From Sphaerospermopsis sp. SIO1G1 (lineage in GTDB: Bacteria > Cyanobacteriota > Cyanobacteriia > Cyanobacteriales > Nostocaceae), in contig JAAHFX010000002.1 in assembly GCA_010672785.1 (NCBI GenBank), positions 1,118,411-1,182,410 on the forward strand: a stretch of 64,000 bases of DNA. Reading direction: 5' to 3'. Below the pieces are notes generated by a model, which searched no databases, had not been told where the DNA came from, and saw only the letters and a list, made by a program, of their open reading frames with translations. Made by a program: the position numbers and the translations under genes. Positions 19,167-28,550 of this stretch are shown here, piece by piece (the first letter of the stretch is position 1; each line of letters opens with the position of its first letter).

Positions 19167-20342
19167 ATGCTTGATTTAACCAAATTAGCAAGACAAATGC
19201 AAGGTTTAAGTGAGCATCTTTCCTCGGAATTTGCTGAAAGTAACCGCCGTTTGGAGTTAGCAAAGGAATATTTAAAACAAGCTGTTGAACATCAACAAGA
19301 ATTAATAGAAATTCAGGAACAATGGCGCGATCGCATTCTTTTTGCTAATGCTACACCTCTTGAACCTTTAGAAACTTGTATTGATATTCCTATTCCTCCT
19401 AAAGTACATACTGTAATATCTACTGATGGTTCACAAATTGCTCCTAACCATCATGAAATTGCCTATTGTTATTTATTAAACCTTGGTAGGGTAGTTTTGC
19501 ATTATGGTCAAAATCGTCACCCAGTTTTAGATAGTTTACCAGAAGTATTTTATAAGCCAGAAGACCTGTATATATCTCGTCAGTGGGGTTTAAGAACAGA
19601 AGAATGGATGAGTCACCGTCGCACGGCTTCGGAAATTACGGTATTAGCTGAACTAGCTTGTGGTGCTAAAACAGAAGCTCCTGCTTTAGCGATGGTAGAT
19701 GGTTCATTAATATACTGGTTTTTAGATCAATTACCAATGGATGCACGCGATCGCATCTTACCACCAATATTAGAAGCATGGCAGCAACTCAAGGAAGCGG
19801 GAATTCCAATCATGGGTTATTTGAGTGCAGCACGTAACATTGAATCTACGAACTTCTTACGTTTATTAGCTTGTCCCCACTCCCAACCCAATTGTATAAC
19901 AAATTGCCCTGACCAACTAGATTATGTTCCTTGTAAAAAATTTGATAATCTACGAGATACAACTTTATGGACAACTCAACTAAAACCAGGTCAAAGAGGA
20001 GCAATTTGGCGTAGTAATAATAGGATTTTACAGCATTATGAGGAACAAATAGTTTATTTTTGTTATGTTCATGTTGGTACGGAAATTGCTAGAATAGAAG
20101 TTCCTAATTGGGTAGCAGAAAATTCTCAACTCCTAGATCAGGCTTTAGGATTAATGTTAGCTCAGGTACAAAAAGGATACGGTTATCCTGTGGCAATTGC
20201 GGAGGCACACAATCAAGCTGTAGTTAAAAGCGGTGATAGGAATCACTTTTTTGCTATGTTGGAAAGGGAAATGATTAAAGCAGGTATTAAAAACATTGGT
20301 ACTTCCTATAAAGAAGCTAGAAAGCGGGGTAGTATTGCATAG
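19167..20342 (+). CDS. NurA-domain nuclease
   Basis: A 391-residue NurA-family protein. NurA domains are RNase H-like 5'-3' nucleases, first known with HerA in archaeal DNA-end processing. The first acidic motif is STDGSQI, a second is MVDGSLIYWF, and the C-terminal catalytic-type segment is GYPVAIAEAHNQAVV. ATG 19167 (MLDLTKLARQMQ) is chosen because everything upstream in frame is translated heptamer repeat. No herA-like helicase is next to it. The role in cyanobacteria is presumably DNA repair, but this is not established. Confidence 0.85.
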   Translation: MLDLTKLARQMQGLSEHLSSEFAESNRRLELAKEYLKQAVEHQQELIEIQEQWRDRILFANATPLEPLETCIDIPIPPKVHTVISTDGSQIAPNHHEIAYCYLLNLGRVVLHYGQNRHPVLDSLPEVFYKPEDLYISRQWGLRTEEWMSHRRTASEITVLAELACGAKTEAPALAMVDGSLIYWFLDQLPMDARDRILPPILEAWQQLKEAGIPIMGYLSAARNIESTNFLRLLACPHSQPNCITNCPDQLDYVPCKKFDNLRDTTLWTTQLKPGQRGAIWRSNNRILQHYEEQIVYFCYVHVGTEIARIEVPNWVAENSQLLDQALGLMLAQVQKGYGYPVAIAEAHNQAVVKSGDRNHFFAMLEREMIKAGIKNIGTSYKEARKRGSIA

Positions 20343-20399
20343 ATTGGTAGTTGGTAAATTAAGTTGAGATTTATAGTTGATTGAACCACGAAGAACACG

Positions 20400-20455
20400 A
20401 AGATACGAAGGAAGAAGAAAAGAAGAAAAGAAGAAAAGAAGAAAGAAGAGAATAA
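20400..20455. repeat. Purine-rich (AAGAAG/AAAGAAG) tract
   Basis: A low-complexity GAA/AAG repeat runs downstream of nurA, following a common CCACGAAGAACACGAAGATACGAAG-like segment. It is non-coding. Confidence 0.7.
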
Positions 20456-20466
20456 TATTAATCTCT

Positions 20467-20487
20467 TTCCCAGTCTCAGACTGGGAA
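20467..20487. terminator. Hairpin between convergent nurA and ychF
   Basis: TTCCCAGTC and GACTGGGAA form a perfect 9-bp stem with a 3-base loop, located between two convergent genes. It may act as a bidirectional terminator. The same CCCAGTCT/AGACTGGG words recur near 54000 and 60655, so it may also be a dispersed repeat. Confidence 0.5.
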
Positions 20488-20522
20488 TATTATCTCAGAG
20501 TTTCTAACTCTTACCTATTTAT

Positions 20523-21614
20523 CTACACATTAAATCGGAATAACATCACATCCCCTTCCTGGACAATATATTCTTTTCCTTCACTTCTAACTAACCCTTT
20601 TTCTTTGGCAGAATTTATCGAACCATGAGTAACTAAATCATCATAAGCAACGGTTTCTGCACGAATAAAACCCCTTTCAAAATCAGTGTGAATTACACCT
20701 GCTGCTTGGGGTGCTGACATTCCTGCATTAATAGTCCAAGCACGGGTTTCTTTAGGCCCAGATGTAAAATATGTCCGCAAACCTAATAATGCGTAAGTTG
20801 CACGAATCAAGGATTTTAAACCACCTTCTTCCACACCCAAAGATTCCAGAAAATCAGCTTTATCTTCTTCTGCTAATTCTATTAATTCTGCTTCTACTTG
20901 TGCAGAAACAATCACAACTTGAGCATTTTCTAAAGCTGCAATTTCGCGGACTTTTTCTACAAAATCATTACCCGTTGCTAAGTCATCTTCAGAAACATTT
21001 GCAGCATAAATAATTGGTTTATTGCTCAGTAGTCCTAAACTTTTAATAACAGCAGCTTCTTCTTCATTTAAACTTACTTGACGGACTGATTTACCTTCAT
21101 TTAATTCTGCTGCTAATTTCTCTAAAACTGTAATTTCAAATTGTGCATCTTTGTTAGTTCTTGCTTGTTTACGGGTGCGTTCAATACGTCTTTCAATTTG
21201 TCCTAAATCTGATAAACTGAGTTCTAAATTAATGATTTCAATATCTCGCGCTGGATCTACTGAACCAGCAACGTGGATGATATCATCGTTTTCAAAACAA
21301 CGCACAACATGAACTATTGCATCAACTTCGCGGATGTGGGATAAAAATTGATTACCTAAACCTTCACCTTGACTTGCACCTTTTACCAAACCGGCAATAT
21401 CTACAAACTCAACCCTTGCTGGTATAGTTTGTTCAGAACTAGAGATGTTTGCAAGAACATTTAACCGGTCATCTGGTACTGAGACAATGCCAACATTCGG
21501 TTCAATGGTACAAAAAGGGAAGTTTGCAGCTTCAGCTTTGGAGTTAGCGACTACAGCGTTAAATAAGGTTGATTTTCCGACGTTGGGAAGTCCGACTATT
21601 CCGGCTCTTAACAT
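20523..21614 (-). CDS. ychF: Redox-regulated ATPase YchF (Obg-like)
   Basis: A 363-residue Obg-family P-loop protein. G1 is GLPNVGKSTLF, G3 is DIAGLVKGAS, and the G4 position reads ANVSED (the NxxE-type change that makes YchF prefer ATP over GTP). The middle is a coiled-coil hairpin and the C-terminus a TGS domain (RAWTINAGMSAPQAAGVIH). YchF binds ribosomes and is involved in stress and translation quality. The length is normal. It ends convergently with nurA. Confidence 0.97.
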   Translation of the reverse strand: MLRAGIVGLPNVGKSTLFNAVVANSKAEAANFPFCTIEPNVGIVSVPDDRLNVLANISSSEQTIPARVEFVDIAGLVKGASQGEGLGNQFLSHIREVDAIVHVVRCFENDDIIHVAGSVDPARDIEIINLELSLSDLGQIERRIERTRKQARTNKDAQFEITVLEKLAAELNEGKSVRQVSLNEEEAAVIKSLGLLSNKPIIYAANVSEDDLATGNDFVEKVREIAALENAQVVIVSAQVEAELIELAEEDKADFLESLGVEEGGLKSLIRATYALLGLRTYFTSGPKETRAWTINAGMSAPQAAGVIHTDFERGFIRAETVAYDDLVTHGSINSAKEKGLVRSEGKEYIVQEGDVMLFRFNV

Positions 21615-21666
21615 TTTCGATTTCTAGTTATTGATTGCATTTATAAGGATAATTCAAATAGGTTGA

Positions 21667-21984
21667 TTAGGTATCATGATTTTCCCATAATTCTAATAAA
21701 CCGACTGTACCGACAAAAAATGTATAAATTGCATATTTGATGGGTGGTTGATTTTTTGTAGGTGCATAAATAGCGGCGATAATTGCTTCGATAAAATGTG
21801 CTGCTAGGGCAAAATGAACTAAGATTAAAATGGGATTTAGAAAGGTTGGGAGTTGAGTATTATTTGTTAATGTTTGAATGTTCCATATTTCTAAACCTAT
21901 TCCAGCCGTTATTAGGGGGAAGGCGATAATTTTGATGATGGTGAATAGTTTTTGTTTGATGGATTGGATGGATGTTGAGTTCAT
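21667..21984 (-). CDS. Small membrane protein, unknown function
   Basis: A 105-residue protein with three predicted membrane helices (about residues 14-35, 45-70 and 82-100) and a short polar C-terminus (LWENHDT). It has no catalytic motif. The His and Glu residues within the second helix (LVHFALAAHFIEAIIAAIY) are unusual. I do not recognise the family with certainty. It follows ychF upstream on the same strand but is separated by about 50 bases. Confidence 0.6.
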   Translation of the reverse strand: MNSTSIQSIKQKLFTIIKIIAFPLITAGIGLEIWNIQTLTNNTQLPTFLNPILILVHFALAAHFIEAIIAAIYAPTKNQPPIKYAIYTFFVGTVGLLELWENHDT

Positions 21985-22018
21985 GTGTTTGTGATTTTGA
22001 TAAAACTACATTTATAGT

Positions 22019-22261
22019 CTATGAGAAAAGTAGTAAAATTAGTTCATCTTTATCAATATTATGATGCAATGCAATATTTCTAATAATTGCATTTAAAGTT
22101 CCAATCTTAATAGGATTATGTGCTGGAACTGTAATATGATGTTCACCATTAAGTTGAGTAGTTAGTCTGATATGACTACCAGTTTGATGACTTAATTGAT
22201 ACTCTAAACGCTCTAGGGCTTTTACTAATTCTAAACCTGATAAATCTCGTGGGAGTCTCAA
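22019..22261 (-). CDS. hicA: HicA-family toxin
   Basis: An 80-residue dsRBD-like protein of the HicA (YcfA) mRNA-interferase family. The N-terminal RDLSGLELVKALERLEY is followed by the GSHIRLTT motif with the catalytic-type His, and then HHITVPAHNPIKIGTL. HicA toxins cleave mRNA when not bound by HicB. It overlaps the upstream antitoxin-like gene by four bases, the usual translational coupling. The motif looks intact. Confidence 0.88.
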   Translation of the reverse strand: MRLPRDLSGLELVKALERLEYQLSHQTGSHIRLTTQLNGEHHITVPAHNPIKIGTLNAIIRNIALHHNIDKDELILLLFS

Positions 22262-22473
22262 GAAGCTATTACCTCATCTCTCACTATATGCAAACGAATA
22301 ATTTGAGGACGTGTTTCTTGATCAGGAAAATGACAGTGAACAGCATCACGAATCATTATTTTTAAAGTTTCTAAATCATCTGCTTGGGTAAAAATTGAAT
22401 CTCCTAATCCTGAAGCAGTATAACCACCATCAGGATCATCTTCAACGAGAAATACAATTTCAATCATTTTCAT
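22258..22473 (-). CDS. hicB: HicB-like antitoxin
   Basis: A 71-residue protein with the partially degraded RNase H fold of HicB antitoxins (IEIVFLVEDDPDGGYTASGLG and then TQADDLETLKIMIRDAV). It is short and lacks a C-terminal DNA-binding domain, as seen in many small HicB proteins, so autoregulation may be weak or use a partner. It precedes and overlaps hicA by four bases. Two ATGs (codons 1 and 3) could start it. Confidence 0.82.
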   Translation of the reverse strand: MKMIEIVFLVEDDPDGGYTASGLGDSIFTQADDLETLKIMIRDAVHCHFPDQETRPQIIRLHIVRDEVIAS

Positions 22474-22587
22474 ATCTTTGAGCTTATCAGACTATTGTAT
22501 ATTATTTTATGTGATCTGTATTCTGATTTTTTCATTAACTCTATCCAGTTTGAATTAAATCTCTAAAAAAATAATTTTTACTATCAA

Positions 22588-24099
22588 ATGCTCTACCAAA
22601 ATCAAACCCCCCTCATTGATGCTTTAAAGACTTCCATTTCCCGCCCCCATACTCCATTCTATACTCCCGGACATAAACGTGGTGTAGGAATTTCTCCAAT
22701 TCTCAAAGATTTACTCGGCGAAAAAGTCTTCAAATCTGATTTAACCGAATTAGAAGAATTAGATAATTTATTTACACCAGAAAGTGCAATTTTAGCAGCA
22801 CAAGAATTAGCTGCTGATGCTTTTGGGGCAGAAAAAACATATTTTTTAGTTAATGGTTCTACCTGCGGTATTGAAGCAGCAATTATGGCTACTTGTAGCA
22901 TGGGTGAAAAAATTATTTTACCTCGCAATATCCATAGTTCTGTAATTTCTGGCTTAGTCCTTTCGGGAGCAATTCCGATTTTCATTTATCCTGAATATGA
23001 TGAACATTTAGATATTGCTCATGGTATTAAATTAGAAGACTTAAAATTAACCTTATCCCAACATCCCGATGCTAAAGCTGTGCTGATGATTCACCCTACT
23101 TATTATGGTGTATGTGGTGATTTAAAAAGTATTGCCAAAATTACCCATGAATATAATATTCCTTTAATTTTAGATGAAGCACATGGCGCACATTTTGCTT
23201 TTCATCCCCATTTACCTACTTCTGCTTTAGCTGCTGGTGCTGATATCACAATACAATCAATTCATAAAACTTTGGCTGCAATGACTCAAGCTTCTATGCT
23301 GCATATCCAAGGTAATAGAATTAATATTGATAGGTTAAATAAATCCTTACAATTAGTACAGTCAACAAGTCCTAGTTTTGTACTTTTAGCTTCCCTTGAT
23401 GCTGCACGTCAACAAATGGCGATGAATGGGGAAAGTTTGATGTTTGAAACTTTATATTTAGCAAGTTTAGCTAGACGAAAAATTAATAAAATTTCTGGTT
23501 TATCAGTTTTAGATATTCCTGAAAATAAACATAGTAGTTTTTTTGAGTTGGATACAACTAGGTTAACTGTCAATGTGACTCAGTTAGGAATAACAGGTTT
23601 TGCGGCGGAAGATTTTATTAATGAAAATGGATTAACTCCTGAATTTTCTTCCTTGCATAACCTGATTTTTATTATTAGTTTAGGTAACAATAAATCAGAT
23701 ATAGAAATATTAGTAGAAACGTTAAAAAATTTATCTCAAATTAAAAATTTGACAAATCAGTATCAATTATGTAAATATAAAAACCATGATATAATCAAGG
23801 GGAGTTTATGTATTTCTCCCCGTGAAGCTTTTTTTGCAGATACAGAAACCCTCCCTTTAGAGAAAACATTCAACAGAATTTGTGCAGAAAATATCTGTCC
23901 TTATCCCCCTGGAATCCCAGTTTTAATGGCAGGAGAACTCATTACAAAACCAGCTATAGAGTATTTACAACAAATTTCATTATTAGGGGGTGTAATTAGT
24001 GGTTGTGCTGATGCCAGTCTCCATAGTATTAAGGTGATTAAAAATCCTAGTCAGGTGCAAGAATCAACTGTAAAATCTGTTTTTATCCAAGATATTTGA
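22588..24099 (+). CDS. Orn/Lys/Arg decarboxylase family PLP enzyme
   Basis: A 503-residue fold-type I PLP enzyme of the Orn/Lys/Arg decarboxylase family, in the short form related to Bacillus SpeA. The N-terminus has TPFYTPGHKRG. The cofactor region has NGSTCGIEAAIMA and LDEAHGAHFAFHP, and the lysine that binds PLP lies in IQSIHKTLAAMTQ. The C-terminal domain carries PYPPGIPVLMAGE. Probable products are agmatine or cadaverine, which feed polyamine synthesis; the substrate is not decided by sequence. It diverges from hicBA. Confidence 0.92.
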   Translation: MLYQNQTPLIDALKTSISRPHTPFYTPGHKRGVGISPILKDLLGEKVFKSDLTELEELDNLFTPESAILAAQELAADAFGAEKTYFLVNGSTCGIEAAIMATCSMGEKIILPRNIHSSVISGLVLSGAIPIFIYPEYDEHLDIAHGIKLEDLKLTLSQHPDAKAVLMIHPTYYGVCGDLKSIAKITHEYNIPLILDEAHGAHFAFHPHLPTSALAAGADITIQSIHKTLAAMTQASMLHIQGNRINIDRLNKSLQLVQSTSPSFVLLASLDAARQQMAMNGESLMFETLYLASLARRKINKISGLSVLDIPENKHSSFFELDTTRLTVNVTQLGITGFAAEDFINENGLTPEFSSLHNLIFIISLGNNKSDIEILVETLKNLSQIKNLTNQYQLCKYKNHDIIKGSLCISPREAFFADTETLPLEKTFNRICAENICPYPPGIPVLMAGELITKPAIEYLQQISLLGGVISGCADASLHSIKVIKNPSQVQESTVKSVFIQDI

Positions 24100-24250
24100 T
24101 GTGAGATATTTAATTATAGCTGTAGCCAGGTTGCTGAGGACATTAGATAACATTTAATTGTAAAGATTGGTAAGGGTAAAGCGCAGTGCTAAACCCCTAC
24201 AAATTTATGATTTTTATGTCCTAATCTTGGTGATTATAGCTATAAGTATT

Positions 24251-24329
24251 GTAGGGTGTGTGAGAACGAAGTTCGTAACGCACCATTATCAAGGGTTTTG
24301 TGCATTACGCTATCAAGAACACACCCTAC
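24251..24329. repeat. MITE-like inverted repeat (GTAGGGTGTG ends)
   Basis: A 79-bp element whose ends (GTAGGGTGTG and CACACCCTAC) are inverted, with inner AACGAAGTTCGTAACGCAC. A close relative lies at 55062-55140. The rest of 24100-24491 shows no gene. Confidence 0.85.
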
Positions 24330-24491
24330 GTATCTTTTCAATAATCAAATATTATCCCTATATTTAATTAAGTTATAAAGCTAGCAGACAAAATTACAAT
24401 TCATATCAAAAAAAGACGAAATAATTTGTCTGTGTTATTTGTAGTTTGATGCTCCGTGACTTATCTGTAAGTCTTAGAAATGTAGGTTATC

Positions 24492-25037
24492 ATGAATACA
24501 GATTTACAAACCAGACATTTGTGGAAATTACCAGTGATGAAAATAAAATTCTTAATTTCAGCAACACTAATTTCACTGACAGCAAGTATCAACCTACCAG
24601 CTTTTGCTCAAACAGCATCAGAAACTCCCATTAAACAACAACTTATTGCTAATGCTAACAAAACTGAAAAAATTAACAACATTAAAAAATTACTAGAAAT
24701 AACAGGTGCAAAAACTATGACTCAACAAATGTTGAATCAAATGTTAAGCACAATGAAATCCCAATACCCTAGTTTACCCGCAAGTTTCTGGAATGCTTTT
24801 ATGGCAGAAATTGATATAGACAAGATGGTAAATGAGTCTATTCCTTTATATGACAAATATTTTACTAACGAAGAAATAAAAGGTATGATTGCCTTCTATC
24901 AAACTCCTCTGGGTAAAAAAACTCTCAATGTACTACCTCAAATTACTACAGAGTTCATGAACATTGGTGTTAAATATGGTAGGGAAGCAGCACAAAGAGC
25001 TATAGAAAAATTAAAATCTCAGGGAGAGATACCTTAA
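24492..25037 (+). CDS. DUF2059 domain protein, exported
   Basis: A 181-residue protein with an N-terminal signal peptide (hydrophobic FLISATLISLTASINLPAFA, likely cleavage after AFA). The DUF2059 domain follows (about 50-170), with LPASFWNAFMAEIDIDKMV, PLYDKYFTNEEIKGMIAFY and [14 protein letters not shown]. The function of the family is not established; it is small, helical and periplasmic. An alternative start is ATG 24537 (MKIKFLIS), giving a more standard signal peptide, while ATG 24492 has an AGG upstream. Confidence 0.85.
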   Translation: MNTDLQTRHLWKLPVMKIKFLISATLISLTASINLPAFAQTASETPIKQQLIANANKTEKINNIKKLLEITGAKTMTQQMLNQMLSTMKSQYPSLPASFWNAFMAEIDIDKMVNESIPLYDKYFTNEEIKGMIAFYQTPLGKKTLNVLPQITTEFMNIGVKYGREAAQRAIEKLKSQGEIP

Positions 25038-25041
25038 TTTT

Positions 25042-25144
25042 TCAGTTATCAGTTATCAGTTATTAGTTATCAGTTATCAGTTATCAGTTATTAGTTATTA
25101 GTTATCGCTGTTTACTGTTCACTGTTTACTGTTCACTGTTTACT
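25042..25144. repeat. Heptanucleotide repeats (TCAGTTA)n and (TTTACTG/TTCACTG)n
   Basis: About eight TCAGTTA-type units are followed by GTTTACTGTTCACT units. They fill the space between two convergent genes. Confidence 0.85.
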
Positions 25145-25145
25145 G

Positions 25146-25472
25146 TTAACTATTACTTTTAGGAGCAGTGAATTGCTGGATTAATAATTGTATTGCTAAA
25201 GCTGACAAACCTAAAGCAACTATACCAAATATCCCAGTACCTAAAGCTACAACACCCACAACCAAGGTACGAACAGCAGAAGCAATATTAATGACTATTT
25301 GGTTATCAGAATGAATGGGTTTATTAGCAAAAGTTGTAGTGATCGCAATCATCAAAGAGTACATTGCAAATGCAAATCCTCCTGACATTACCGATCCAAT
25401 AATACATCTTAAAGGTGTTGGTGGTACTTGTTCAGGATTTTCTTGTGTTTGTTTAACGTTTGGTTTGTTCAT
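25146..25472 (-). CDS. DUF3082-like membrane protein
   Basis: A 108-residue protein from MNKPNVKQ, with a polar N-terminus followed by PPTPLRCIIGSVMSGGFAFAMYSL, which resembles the cyanobacterial DUF3082 family, and two or three membrane helices. The function is unknown. An upstream ATG at 25508 would add 12 residues without similarity to the family start, so 25472 is preferred. It sits 81 bases downstream of the ispE stop on the same strand. Confidence 0.78.
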   Translation of the reverse strand: MNKPNVKQTQENPEQVPPTPLRCIIGSVMSGGFAFAMYSLMIAITTTFANKPIHSDNQIVINIASAVRTLVVGVVALGTGIFGIVALGLSALAIQLLIQQFTAPKSNS

Positions 25473-25553
25473 AATTGCTAATTGGTAAAAATATTGTTCT
25501 TCATTCACTCTGTCTTCTGCTAATTACTGATAACTGAAAGATATTATTTCTGC

Positions 25554-26504
25554 TCACTTCTGAGAAATTTGAATTCCATTTTTAATAGTCTTAGTGACAA
25601 ACAATTCTAAATCATCATCAGGAATAGCTGCTCTAATTTTCTCCTTCACTATTTCTCCTTGTTCTTTTGACTCAACAATGCCAAATACAGAAGGCCCAGA
25701 ACCTGACATCATTGTTCCTAAAACCTCAGCTTGACTAGAAAACAAATCTCTTAATGCTAATACTTTAGGATAAGCTGGTAACACTACTTTTTCCAAATCA
25801 TTGTGCATTTTCTGACTAATTTTAACTGCATCTTGATTTAACACAGCTTTGACAATTTCCTCAGAATGAACTGCGTGCGCACGTGCTAACAAATCCTCAG
25901 TATCCCTAATATAACTACTTCCAAAAACTTGTCGGTAGGTTTTATAAGCCCAAGGGGTAGAAACTTCTAAGCTAGTGTATTTTGCTAACACTAAATGTAC
26001 ATTATCTATACTTGGCAAAGGAGAAAGTTTTTCACCTCTACCAGTAGCAATTACTGTTCCCCCAGAAATACAAAATGGCACATCTGAGCCTAATTTTGCT
26101 GACAATTCCTCTAACTCTGATTTAGTTAATCCTAAATCCCAAAGTAAGTCTATTCCTACTAAAACTGCTGCTGCATTAGTTGAACCTCCAGCCAAACCAG
26201 CCGCTACAGGAATACGTTTTGTAATCCTAATATCTACACCACCAAAATTATTAAACACATCAGGAAATTCCTTTGCCATTAAGGCCGCAGCCCGATATGC
26301 TAAATTACTTTGATCTGTTGGTACTTGGTGATGATCACAATGAATAGTAATTGCTTCTGTACTATTAGCGTGAATATCTATTTGATCAGCTAAATCAATA
26401 CTTTGGAGTATCATTGCTAATTCATGATATCCATCGGAACGATCTCCTAAAATCTCGAGGTATAGGTTGATTTTTGCCGGTGCAATTAAACTATAAGAAC
26501 GCAT
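25554..26504 (-). CDS. ispE: 4-diphosphocytidyl-2-C-methyl-D-erythritol kinase
   Basis: A 316-residue GHMP kinase of the MEP isoprenoid pathway that phosphorylates CDP-methylerythritol with ATP. The N-terminus APAKINLYLEILG, the ATP loop PVAAGLAGGSTNAAAVL and the C-terminal GTMMSGSGPSVFGIV are all diagnostic. The length is normal. It lies downstream of rsmA on the same strand, the usual cyanobacterial order, though separated by 190 bases of repeats. Confidence 0.97.
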   Translation of the reverse strand: MRSYSLIAPAKINLYLEILGDRSDGYHELAMILQSIDLADQIDIHANSTEAITIHCDHHQVPTDQSNLAYRAAALMAKEFPDVFNNFGGVDIRITKRIPVAAGLAGGSTNAAAVLVGIDLLWDLGLTKSELEELSAKLGSDVPFCISGGTVIATGRGEKLSPLPSIDNVHLVLAKYTSLEVSTPWAYKTYRQVFGSSYIRDTEDLLARAHAVHSEEIVKAVLNQDAVKISQKMHNDLEKVVLPAYPKVLALRDLFSSQAEVLGTMMSGSGPSVFGIVESKEQGEIVKEKIRAAIPDDDLELFVTKTIKNGIQISQK

Positions 26505-26510
26505 ATTATT

Positions 26511-26597
26511 CAGTTATCAGTTATCAGTTTTCAGTTATCAGTTATCAGTTATCAGTTTTCAGTTTTCAGTTTTCAGTTTTCAGTTTTCAGTTTTCAG
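26511..26597. repeat. Heptanucleotide repeats (TCAGTTA)n and (TCAGTTT)n
   Basis: About twelve tandem units lie between rsmA and ispE, switching from TCAGTTA to TCAGTTT. The variant arrays show ongoing expansion from a changed unit. Confidence 0.85.
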
Positions 26598-26694
26598 TAT
26601 GTCGGCTGGGAAATTTATAACAAAGCTATAACCTTCTTTCTCCCCGCTCCCTGCGCCCTGCACCCTGCCTGATCCCAACGACAATTTTTCATGC

Positions 26695-27513
26695 CTACCT
26701 ACTTACTGTCACCTCATTTGTTAATGATACCCATTGTTGTACACTCAAATCTTCTGCCCGTACTTGGGGATTGATGTCTAATTTTTCCAGTAGTTGAGTT
26801 AATTGATCACGGTCAATTACTGATTGTAAATTATTTCTGAGCATTTTTCTTTTTGAGCCAAATCCTAATTTGACCCAATTTTCCAACTTTTTAGGATCAT
26901 TAGCTGGAATTTCTATCTGTTTAGGAGACAACCTAACTACCGCAGAATCAACTTTTGGTGGCGGATAAAATGCACCAGCAGGAACTGTACAAATTAACTC
27001 ACAATCTGCAAGATATTGTACCCTGACTGATAAAGCCCCAAAGGTTTTTGAGCCTGGTTTAGCATATAATCTTTGTGCCACTTCTTTTTGAATCAGTAAC
27101 ACAATTGAATCATAGGGTTTTAGGTTTGGTTTAGCAATAGTACCTAACAATTTTTCAATAATTGGGCCGGTAATATTATAGGGAATATTAGCAACTACTT
27201 TATTCTGATTTTGAAATTTAGTAAACTCTCTTAATTGAGATCCTACATCAAGAGTCAGAAAGTCTCCTTGTAATAGTAAAAAATTCTCTCTTTTTCCTAG
27301 TTCTTTGACCAGTAATTTACACAAATCACGATCAATCTCTACCGCCAATAAACTATCAACTAGAGGCAATAAACGCCTAGTTAAAATTCCTGTACCTGGC
27401 CCTATTTCCAAAATTCTATCATTTCCTTGACAGTCTGCTGCTTTGACGATTGCATTTAGAGCTTTTTCACTTTTTAACCAATGTTGAGCAAAATGTTTGC
27501 GTGGTTGCACCAT
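26695..27513 (-). CDS. rsmA: 16S rRNA dimethyladenosine transferase
   Basis: A 272-residue KsgA-family methyltransferase that dimethylates two adjacent adenines near the 3' end of 16S rRNA using SAM. The SAM-binding loop is EIGPGTGILTRRL, the catalytic motif is NIPYNITGPI, and PPPKVDSAVVRL and FGSKRKMLRNNL mark the C-terminal part. The length is normal. It lies upstream of ispE. Confidence 0.97.
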   Translation of the reverse strand: MVQPRKHFAQHWLKSEKALNAIVKAADCQGNDRILEIGPGTGILTRRLLPLVDSLLAVEIDRDLCKLLVKELGKRENFLLLQGDFLTLDVGSQLREFTKFQNQNKVVANIPYNITGPIIEKLLGTIAKPNLKPYDSIVLLIQKEVAQRLYAKPGSKTFGALSVRVQYLADCELICTVPAGAFYPPPKVDSAVVRLSPKQIEIPANDPKKLENWVKLGFGSKRKMLRNNLQSVIDRDQLTQLLEKLDINPQVRAEDLSVQQWVSLTNEVTVSR

Positions 27514-27634
27514 TTATATTTATTTCCCCTTAACTAAATAAAAAGAAAAATTTTGCCAATCGTTGCAAATTTTGTTCTAAAGTATATGTGTTTGTCACCC
27601 AGTTCCTTTTTGATAGTAAATTCAGTGCCAGGAC

Positions 27635-28198
27635 ATGACTATGAACACTAAAATTCAATATCTTTTACCTTTGATTGTATTGACATTTTCTACCATCATC
27701 AGTAGCTGTAGTTCTGGCGATATCTCTGATAATACAATCTCAGAACAACAACAAAACAGTTCTGTGTCTCCTCAATCAGAAAATTCTGCCACCAACCAAA
27801 CCTCTCCCGCACAAACGCCAATCTCTACTAGTTCTCAAAACACATCTGGTCAAACGACTAAAGTCACCCTATACACAATTGATGACCAATGTCAAGATTT
27901 GATCCCGAAACAGACTGACGTATCAGCGGATGAACCTATGAAGGCAGCTATAGGTAAAATCTTGGAAACACAAAGCAATGGAGATTTGAGCTTTGCTGGA
28001 TATCGTGCCAGTGTGAATAATGGTGTGGCTACCATAGATTTAAGAACCGCACCTGAATCTAAACGGCCAATTGGAGGTCTATCCACTTGTGAACAGATAG
28101 CATTATTTGGTAGTCTCCGCAAAACCCTCACCAGTAATGCCAGTTGGAATGTCAAAGAAGTTCGCTTTACAGAACAAGGTGAGGAATTAGTCTTTTAA
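27635..28198 (+). CDS. GerMN-domain lipoprotein
   Basis: A 187-residue lipoprotein. The signal peptide ends in a lipobox (TIISSC, Cys near 26), then follows a Ser/Thr/Gln-rich linker (about 30-75) and a GerMN-type domain (VTLYTIDDQCQDLIP to the C-terminus; LSTCEQIALFGSLRKTL inside). GerMN domains occur in spore and cell-wall proteins of Firmicutes and widely in cyanobacteria, with unknown role. It is probably anchored to a membrane facing the periplasm. Two ATGs (27635 and 27641) could start it. Confidence 0.85.
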   Translation: MTMNTKIQYLLPLIVLTFSTIISSCSSGDISDNTISEQQQNSSVSPQSENSATNQTSPAQTPISTSSQNTSGQTTKVTLYTIDDQCQDLIPKQTDVSADEPMKAAIGKILETQSNGDLSFAGYRASVNNGVATIDLRTAPESKRPIGGLSTCEQIALFGSLRKTLTSNASWNVKEVRFTEQGEELVF

Positions 28199-28224
28199 GT
28201 CAGAAGTCAGTAGAGGATGGGGTG

Positions 28225-28326
28225 ACAGTGAACAGTGAACAGTGAACAGTGAACAGTAAACAGTAAACAGTGATAACTGACAACTGATAACTGATAACTG
28301 ACAACTGACAACTGACAACTGATAAG
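28225..28326. repeat. Heptanucleotide repeats (GAACAGT)n and (AACTGAT/AACTGAC)n
   Basis: An array of GAACAGT and AAACAGT units is followed by AACTGAT/AACTGAC units; the latter are the reverse complement of the TCAGTTA arrays elsewhere. Confidence 0.85.
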
Positions 28327-28407
28327 TAAAGATTTTCTAGCGATTTACCCCAAATCCAGAATTAGGTGATTACTATAAAAATGTGTTTAATCTAGGAGGA
28401 TAAACAA

Positions 28408-28530
28408 ATGGACGTTAAGTTGATTTTAGTCGGATTTACTTTTATATTTACCTTTGCGTGCTTATTTTTTGGAACCAAAAATGGCTTTTATGATTCAGAT
28501 AACTACCACGGCAACGGTTCTGCACACTAA
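28408..28530 (+). CDS. ndhP: NDH-1 complex subunit NdhP-like
   Basis: A 40-residue single-helix protein (MDVKLILVGFTFIFTFACLF at the start) that ends NGFYDSDNYHGNGSAH. The tail matches what I remember of the cyanobacterial NDH-1 small subunit NdhP, which sits in the thylakoid NDH-1L complex used for respiration and cyclic electron flow. A strong AGGAGG lies nine bases before the ATG. The stop is 20 bases before the MBL-fold gene, so they probably share a transcript. Assignment rests on memory of a very short sequence. Confidence 0.68.
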   Translation: MDVKLILVGFTFIFTFACLFFGTKNGFYDSDNYHGNGSAH

Positions 28531-28550
28531 GAACGGTTAGAGAGGAGAGC